A stretch of DNA of 64,000 nt from Paenibacillus pinistramenti (GTDB taxonomy: Bacteria > Bacillota > Bacilli > Paenibacillales > Paenibacillaceae), in contig NZ_VAWG01000005.1 in the NCBI RefSeq assembly GCF_005869875.1, positions 62,001 through 126,000 of the forward strand, given 5' to 3'. The notes beneath the pieces are model-generated. The model was not told where the DNA came from. It searched no databases and worked only from the letters and a program-made list of their open reading frames with translations. Made by a program: the position numbers and the translations under genes. This document shows, one piece after another, positions 59,669 to 64,000 of this stretch. How positions within the stretch are numbered: the first letter of the stretch is position 1; every line of letters starts with the position of its first letter.

Positions 59669-61459
59669 ATGAAGATGAAGGAAATTAAGTGGTTTAGGAA
59701 TATGAAGATTGGGACCAAGATTGGTCTGCTGCTGGTCTGGTTTTTAGTCAGCTTGATTGTTATTGGAGCAGTTGCGCTAAACCGGGTTTCGGACGTAAAC
59801 GCTAAAGTAGTAGAGCTTAATGATACTAGACTGGTACCTATAGTAAGCCTTGAAGAAATCAAATCAGATATTGAATACATACGCTCGGAAGCCAACTCCC
59901 TGATGAGTGCAGGGAACGACGATTCAACCAAACAGCCGATTCAGGATGAGCTTGAGGAATATGTAGCAGCAACGACGAAGAAAGTAGATGCACTGCGGAA
60001 TAACACGGAGTATACAGAAGCTGTTGCTGCTTATGATGCTTACATTACAGAAGAAGAAACCTTTGTCAAAGATCATGGTGTAGGAACCACTTCAACAATG
60101 GGGCCTGAGGCAGGGACAGAAGCGGCGGCAGCCGGCGATTCTGCATCCGGGGAAGCGGAAGCACCGGCCGTAGGCGGGCCGGAGGATATGGATGCTTTCG
60201 ATACAGCGAGAACAACGGTTATTAATGCCTTCGAGCAGCTTGTCGAACAGCAGGTAGCAAATGCCAAAGCAACTTATGACAATAGTAAAGTTGTTTACAA
60301 CGATACCATTACGTTCATTATTATTTCCATCTTGGTCAGCGCGCTGATCGTGGCAGCTTTCGGTTTCTTCATTACCCGCTCCATCACCGTTCCGGTCAAG
60401 AAGGTGACGTCCAAGCTGAAGGAAATTGCCAGCAGCGGCGGCGATCTGACCCAGCGGATTGACTACAGCAGCAAGGATGAAATCGGAGAGCTGAGCACCA
60501 GCTTTAACGAGTTTGCGGACAAGCTGCAGTTGATTATCAAAGAGGTGTCCGAAGTAGCCGAGAAAGTGGCCGTATCCAGCGAGCAGCTGAATGTGCAGGC
60601 AGGGGCAACTTCGCAGTCCCTCAATGCGGTATCCGGCATGATTGGGGAAGTAGCGGCCAGCTCCTCAGACGGTGCGGCAATTGCGGAGGAGACAACGGCC
60701 AGCCTGACGGAAGCGGCAGCTTTCTCGGAATCCACCTCCCAGGCAAGCAGCGGAACAACGGCAAGCAGCCGCAAGGCCAGAGCGGCTGCCGAGGATGGCG
60801 CAGAGCGCATTGCTGAGGTCGTAGCTTCGATTACGGATATTGCGGAATCCTCCAAACATGTATCCGGGGTGATGATCGAGCTGGATCAGTCCTCGAAGCG
60901 CATCGGCGAAATGCTCAAGGTGATCAGCGATATTTCGGAGCAGACAAACCTGCTCGCGCTGAATGCGGCAATTGAGGCAGCCCGGGCGGGCGAAGCCGGC
61001 CGCGGATTCAGCGTGGTGGCAGAGCAGATCCGTAAGCTGGCGGACGAAAGCTCGGCTGCAGCCAAGCAGATTGGCGGTCTCGTTAAAGAGAATGCCTTGA
61101 AATCGAGCTCTGCTGTTCATTCCGTTAAGAGCGTTGAGAATAAAGTATCGCTTGGTGTTGAGAAAGCGGATCAGGTCAGCGGCAACATCGAAGAGATTCT
61201 GTCCAGCATCACCAATATCGTAGAGCAGATTGAGGCAATTGAAGACGCCAACGTCAAGCAGGCTCACAGCGCTGCCGAGATGACCCGGGCGATGGATCAG
61301 CTGTCCACCGCTTCCTCGGAGATCGCCGAAGGCACGGACGGCATGAAATTTGAAATTGAGCAGCAGCTGCATTTGATGGGCAAGGTTGAGCAGACGACAA
61401 CCGAATTAACCGTAACAGCGAAGCAGCTCCGCACCTTAACCTCCGGCTTTACGGTTTAA
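59669..61459 (+). CDS. Methyl-accepting chemotaxis protein with low-complexity extracellular insert
   Basis: This is a chemoreceptor of 596 residues from ATG 59669, which follows TCTGGAGGGGG by six bases; an open frame back to 59576 is not supported. TM1 is at about 20-40, the extracellular sensor at about 41-210 and TM2 at about 211-232. HAMP follows, then a signalling domain with tip [21 protein letters not shown]. Within the sensor, about residues 140-175 form an Ala/Gly/Glu-rich stretch ([21 protein letters not shown]) that looks like a flexible insertion. The ligand is unknown. It stands alone, without che genes beside it. Confidence 0.92.
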   Translation: MKMKEIKWFRNMKIGTKIGLLLVWFLVSLIVIGAVALNRVSDVNAKVVELNDTRLVPIVSLEEIKSDIEYIRSEANSLMSAGNDDSTKQPIQDELEEYVAATTKKVDALRNNTEYTEAVAAYDAYITEEETFVKDHGVGTTSTMGPEAGTEAAAAGDSASGEAEAPAVGGPEDMDAFDTARTTVINAFEQLVEQQVANAKATYDNSKVVYNDTITFIIISILVSALIVAAFGFFITRSITVPVKKVTSKLKEIASSGGDLTQRIDYSSKDEIGELSTSFNEFADKLQLIIKEVSEVAEKVAVSSEQLNVQAGATSQSLNAVSGMIGEVAASSSDGAAIAEETTASLTEAAAFSESTSQASSGTTASSRKARAAAEDGAERIAEVVASITDIAESSKHVSGVMIELDQSSKRIGEMLKVISDISEQTNLLALNAAIEAARAGEAGRGFSVVAEQIRKLADESSAAAKQIGGLVKENALKSSSAVHSVKSVENKVSLGVEKADQVSGNIEEILSSITNIVEQIEAIEDANVKQAHSAAEMTRAMDQLSTASSEIAEGTDGMKFEIEQQLHLMGKVEQTTTELTVTAKQLRTLTSGFTV

Positions 61460-61509
61460 GGCTTCCGGTTTAACGCTTCTGGTTCAAGGCTTCCGGTTTA
61501 ATGCTTCCC
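61445..61509 (+). repeat. Degenerate 14-15-bp tandem repeat spanning the receptor stop codon
   Basis: Four to five units like GGCTTCCGGTTTAAC run from the last codons of the chemoreceptor gene (GGCTTTACGGTTTAA contains its stop) into the 3' untranslated part. Later units are not translated. Confidence 0.82.
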
Positions 61510-61514
61510 GGGGA

Positions 61515-61525
61515 TGTACTATAAT
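61515..61525 (+). promoter_or_regulatory. Probable promoter -10 element before the SLOG protein gene
   Basis: TGTACTATAAT contains a perfect TATAAT (61520-61525). The -35 position 17 bases upstream reads TTTAAT, which is weak. A closely similar GATGTACTATAGTGG lies at 1247-1261 before the MATE gene, suggesting the motif is real. Confidence 0.5.
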
Positions 61526-61664
61526 GGAGAAATTCAATCCCTGAGAACGAAAATACCGTACGGAGGCACGAAGCAAACATGCATAAACGAACACGAACAA
61601 TACCGGATGCGGAGAAGACAGGCTTCAGAGAGCCTGCTCCTGCTGGCCGGACGGGTGCAGAAGG

Positions 61665-62255
61665 ATGAAAAATCTGCTCGTTACCGGCTACCGCGCGCAT
61701 GAGCTGAATATTTTTAACCAGAAGCATGAAGGCATTGCCTACATCAAACAGGCGGTCACGAACAAGCTGATTCCGCTGATTGAAGAAGGGCTGGAGTGGG
61801 TCATTACGCCCGGGCAGTACGGGGTGGATCTCTGGGCCTGCGAAGCCGCCATTGACCTGCGCAGACGGTATCCGCAGCTGAAATGCTCCATTCTCGCCGC
61901 CTATGCCAATCCGGAGGAGAACTGGAAGGAAGATAAGCAGGACTACTTCCGGCAGATGACGGAGCAGGTCGATTACTACGGAGCGGTAAGCAAGCAGCCT
62001 TACAGCGGCGTTTGGCAGCTGACTGCCCGGGATGACATGCTGCTGCGCAAGAGCGACGGACTGCTGCTCGTATATGATGAGGATGCGGGGGAAGCCAGCC
62101 CGAAATTCATCAAGCAGAAAGCATTGAAGAAGCAGGAGAAGGAAGATTATCCGGTCCTCATCATCACTGCCGAAGACATTGAGAGTCTGGTGAATGAGAG
62201 ACAGGCGGAGGGCTTTGAAGCCGGCGCTCCGGCAGACGATCCGTATGAGTGGTGA
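61665..62255 (+). CDS. YpsA-like SLOG domain protein (DUF1273)
   Basis: This 196-residue protein of the DUF1273/YpsA family is a Rossmann-like SLOG nucleotide-binding fold. Family signatures are the opening LLVTGYRAHELNIF, WVITPGQYGVDLWACEAAI, and YSGVWQLTARDDMLLRKSDGLLLVYDED. B. subtilis YpsA affects cell division and stress resistance. No catalytic activity is established, and nucleotide or ADP-ribose-like binding is inferred from the fold. The tail after residue 180 is acidic and Ala/Gly-rich. It is followed by a perfect stem terminator shared with the convergent SGNH gene. Confidence 0.88.
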   Translation: MKNLLVTGYRAHELNIFNQKHEGIAYIKQAVTNKLIPLIEEGLEWVITPGQYGVDLWACEAAIDLRRRYPQLKCSILAAYANPEENWKEDKQDYFRQMTEQVDYYGAVSKQPYSGVWQLTARDDMLLRKSDGLLLVYDEDAGEASPKFIKQKALKKQEKEDYPVLIITAEDIESLVNERQAEGFEAGAPADDPYEW

Positions 62256-62298
62256 TGACTGGCCGTGACCGGTCCTGGCCGGACATTGCCAGAGAACA

Positions 62299-62344
62299 AG
62301 AAAGAACTAAAACATTCAGCGCTGCTGGTGTTTTAGTTCTTTCT
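62299..62344. terminator. Bidirectional terminator hairpin between convergent genes
   Basis: A perfect 16-bp stem AGAAAGAACTAAAACA pairs with TGTTTTAGTTCTTTCT around a 14-base loop, with TTCTTTG following. It lies between the stop codons of the SLOG and SGNH genes. Confidence 0.85.
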
Positions 62345-62381
62345 TCTTTGTCTATCGTCCTAATAAAAAGACTGGCGGAAC

Positions 62382-63113
62382 TCAAGACGGCTGGGCCTGT
62401 TTTCCGCCGAGCAGCAGGTACTCGTAGTGGTTCTTCAGAAACTCCAGCACCTTGTCGCAGATGATCCGGTGACCGTCCTTGTTGGGGTGGATGCCGTCCA
62501 CACAAAGGTACTGGGTGAAATCGGGATGGGCGAGGAAGGCGCTGCGCACGTCGATCATCTTGGTCTTGGTCAGCTCGGCGACCTTCATAATGGTGGAGTT
62601 GTACCGTTCCTGCCACCAGTAGATTTTGGTCACGCTGCCCAGCCACTTCAGAACGTTGCTCTCCGCGTCCGGATTGCTGCCGGTCACCCATTTGAAGTAA
62701 TTATCCGCATTGAGCGGAGGAAGATTCATGAGAATCGGGGTGATCTGCTGGCTGCGCAGGTATTCGATCGTTTCGGTCAGCATCTTCTCAAACAGGTTAA
62801 AATCCGTCTTCGGGCTGTGCTCGGCATCCGGATTCTCGGCAATGGCCTGCCAGTTGAAGTCGCAGTCGTTGCCCCCGTACTCAATCAGCACAATGCTTGG
62901 TTTATCCTTTAAAATATCCTTCTTGAGGCTGGTGATGCCTTTCATCAGCGTATTGCCGAATCTGGCCGTATTCCGGACAGCCCCCCTTAATTTTTCCTGC
63001 AGCAGTGAGACATAATTCTCCTCAAGCACCACGTATTTGCTCCGGTCTTCATCGTAAACGACCCCTCTGGAAATGGAATCGCCGCTGATGATGTATTTTG
63101 GATCCTCCTGCAT
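62382..63113 (-). CDS. SGNH/GDSL-type hydrolase
   Basis: This is a cytosolic esterase or lipase-type enzyme of about 243 residues without signal peptide. Block I is ISGDSISRG with the catalytic Ser, block III is YGGNDCDF with the oxyanion Asn, and block V is DGIHPNKDGH with the catalytic Asp and His. Block II Gly is likely in RFGNTLMKG. The ATG at 63113 is chosen because AAGGGGTG lies six bases upstream; GTG 63122 overlaps that site. The substrate may be an acyl or acetyl ester, and this is unknown. It converges with the SLOG gene and is divergent from the Gfo/Idh/MocA gene. Confidence 0.9.
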   Translation of the reverse strand: MQEDPKYIISGDSISRGVVYDEDRSKYVVLEENYVSLLQEKLRGAVRNTARFGNTLMKGITSLKKDILKDKPSIVLIEYGGNDCDFNWQAIAENPDAEHSPKTDFNLFEKMLTETIEYLRSQQITPILMNLPPLNADNYFKWVTGSNPDAESNVLKWLGSVTKIYWWQERYNSTIMKVAELTKTKMIDVRSAFLAHPDFTQYLCVDGIHPNKDGHRIICDKVLEFLKNHYEYLLLGGKQAQPS

Positions 63114-63271
63114 CGCTTTCACCCCTTTACTTTCGAATAATGATGTTATAATTCCGAAAAATGCCTTTGCCCTTATTGTAATCCTTGCGCAATTCCAAGA
63201 GCAAGCAGACGAAGCCGGGCGGAAGGGCTGAAAAGGATTTCATTTTGCAAATTTAAAACGGCCTCATAAAA

Positions 63272-63280
63272 TGATAGAAT
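63272..63280 (+). promoter_or_regulatory. Extended -10 promoter element before the Gfo/Idh/MocA gene
   Basis: TGATAGAAT fits the extended -10 form TGN-TATAAT with one change. The -35 region is not conserved (TTTAAA). A 10-bp palindrome AAATCGATTT follows at 63296-63305, about 16 bases downstream. Confidence 0.5.
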
Positions 63281-63342
63281 AGTAGCGGTTACATGAAATC
63301 GATTTAGCGGAAGGCCTAATCCTATAATCAGGAGGTATTCGG

Positions 63343-64000
63343 ATGGAACAAAGAAAGGTGAGATGGGGCATCCTCAGCACAGGCTGGATTGCCGAGCAGT
63401 TTGTTAAGGATTTGGCGCATGTTTCAAACGGTGAATGTGTGGCGGTCGGCTCCCGTACGAAGGAGAGCGCATCAGCATTCGCTCAGAAGCACGGCATCCC
63501 GCGCGCCTACGGCAGCTATGAGGAGCTGGCGCAGGACCCTGATGTGGACGTCATTTACATAGGTACACCGCATCCTTATCATAAGGAAAATACGTTAACC
63601 TGCCTGCGTGCAGGCAAAGCGGTGCTGTGCGAGAAGCCGTTTACGATCAACAGCGGCGAGCTGCAGGAAATGGCCGATCTGGCCAGGGAGAAGGGCCTGT
63701 TCCTGATGGAGGCCATGTGGACACGCTTCCTGCCGCCGATCCGGAAGGTCAGAGAATGGATTGCTGAAGGGCGGATCGGCGACGTCAAGCTCGTCCGGGC
63801 CGAGTTCGGCTTCAAGACCGACTGGAATCCGCAGCACCGTCTGCTCGATCTGAAGCTTGGCGGCGGGGCGCTGCTGGATGCGGGCATCTATCCGGTGTCT
63901 TTTGCCTCGATGGTGCTGGGGCCTTCGCCTGAACAGGTGCACAGCACCGCCCATATCGGCGAAACCGGAGTGGATGAGCACTTCTCGATCCTGCTTGATT
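63343..64000 (+). CDS. Gfo/Idh/MocA family oxidoreductase, cut by the window end
   Basis: This is an NAD(P)-dependent dehydrogenase of the glucose-fructose oxidoreductase/inositol dehydrogenase family. The Rossmann start is VRWGILSTGWIAEQFVKDL. YIGTPHPYHKENTL and the catalytic-lysine motif CEKPFTINSGELQEM are clear, and the second domain begins LMEAMWTRFLPP. 219 codons are visible, about two thirds of a typical 330-residue protein; the rest lies beyond the window. ATG 63343 follows AGGAGGT with good spacing. The subgroup resembles dihydrodiol dehydrogenase-like and trans-dihydrodiol/xylose dehydrogenases; the substrate is unknown. Confidence 0.92.
   Translation, partial: MEQRKVRWGILSTGWIAEQFVKDLAHVSNGECVAVGSRTKESASAFAQKHGIPRAYGSYEELAQDPDVDVIYIGTPHPYHKENTLTCLRAGKAVLCEKPFTINSGELQEMADLAREKGLFLMEAMWTRFLPPIRKVREWIAEGRIGDVKLVRAEFGFKTDWNPQHRLLDLKLGGGALLDAGIYPVSFASMVLGPSPEQVHSTAHIGETGVDEHFSILLD

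Noticed and set aside
61514..61702. A 62-codon open frame between the receptor and the SLOG gene
   Set aside because: It overlaps the predicted promoter and the SLOG gene start, has no ribosome site, and looks random.
63290..63310. CcpA cre site before the Gfo/Idh/MocA gene
   Set aside because: ATGAAATCGATTTAG lacks the conserved CA at its 3' end, so only the central part fits. It is left as a short palindrome.
1..64000. tRNA, rRNA, prophage or integrative element
   Set aside because: No cloverleaf with CCA-proximal arms, rRNA segment, integrase or phage gene was recognised. The only mobile element seen is the insertion sequence at 2877-4184.

Overview
The window looks like chromosomal DNA of a Paenibacillus-type Firmicute. 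The support is a spore-coat-type transglutaminase (tgl), a lipobox substrate-binding protein, B. subtilis-like purine catabolism genes, strong AAGGAGG-type ribosome binding sites, frequent TTG and GTG starts, and a fairly GC-rich composition. I read gene content only and cannot assign a species.

Layout. (1) 1-4.2 kb: the end of htpG, a MATE exporter, and an IS3/IS150-group insertion sequence that landed in the loop of the exporter's terminator hairpin. (2) 4.5-6.9 kb: a NarL-type two-component pair. (3) 7.2-28.2 kb: a large Wzx/Wzy exopolysaccharide operon. It holds a chain-length protein, a divergent BY-kinase, GalU, a priming transferase, six further glycosyltransferases, two polymerase-like proteins, a VanZ-like protein, a flippase, UDP-glucose dehydrogenase and ManC. 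It is followed by two secreted glycosidases: a GH26 mannanase with a PA14 domain, and a large clan-A-like enzyme of unclear family. (4) 28.2-33.9 kb: housekeeping genes, including a 36-residue membrane protein, a SEC-C protein, an aldo/keto reductase, tgl, threonine synthase and a GNAT enzyme. (5) 34.0-38.1 kb: a compact cheW-cheA-mcp cassette. (6) 38.2-38.9 kb: a DsbA/FrnE-like protein. (7) 39.1-51.7 kb: a purine catabolism region under PucR. It runs from urate to allantoin, allantoate, ureidoglycine and oxalurate. A Ggt-like Ntn-hydrolase and an amidase may finish the route through oxamate to oxalate. (8) 51.8-56.6 kb: a methyltransferase and an Rrf2-family regulator (probable ATT start), divergent from an RND exporter. 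(9) 56.8-59.5 kb: a methionine-type ABC importer (metNIQ) whose ATPase lacks the usual C-terminal sensing domain. (10) 59.7-64 kb: a second chemoreceptor, a YpsA/SLOG protein, an SGNH hydrolase and the start of a Gfo/Idh/MocA oxidoreductase.

How the genes work together. The exopolysaccharide operon makes UDP-glucose, UDP-glucuronate and GDP-mannose, builds a lipid-linked repeat, flips and polymerises it, and encodes secreted enzymes that could trim a mannose-containing product. The purine operon would release nitrogen from urate.

The most unusual feature is the number of short tandem repeats with periods of 6, 9, 12 or 15 bases. They have been built, in frame, into several enzymes and one regulator between about 46 and 58 kb: UraH, allantoate amidohydrolase, PucG, the Rrf2 regulator and MetI. 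Similar repeats sit just after some stop codons. In PucG they add about 150 residues at the N-terminus plus a roughly 80-residue internal insert.
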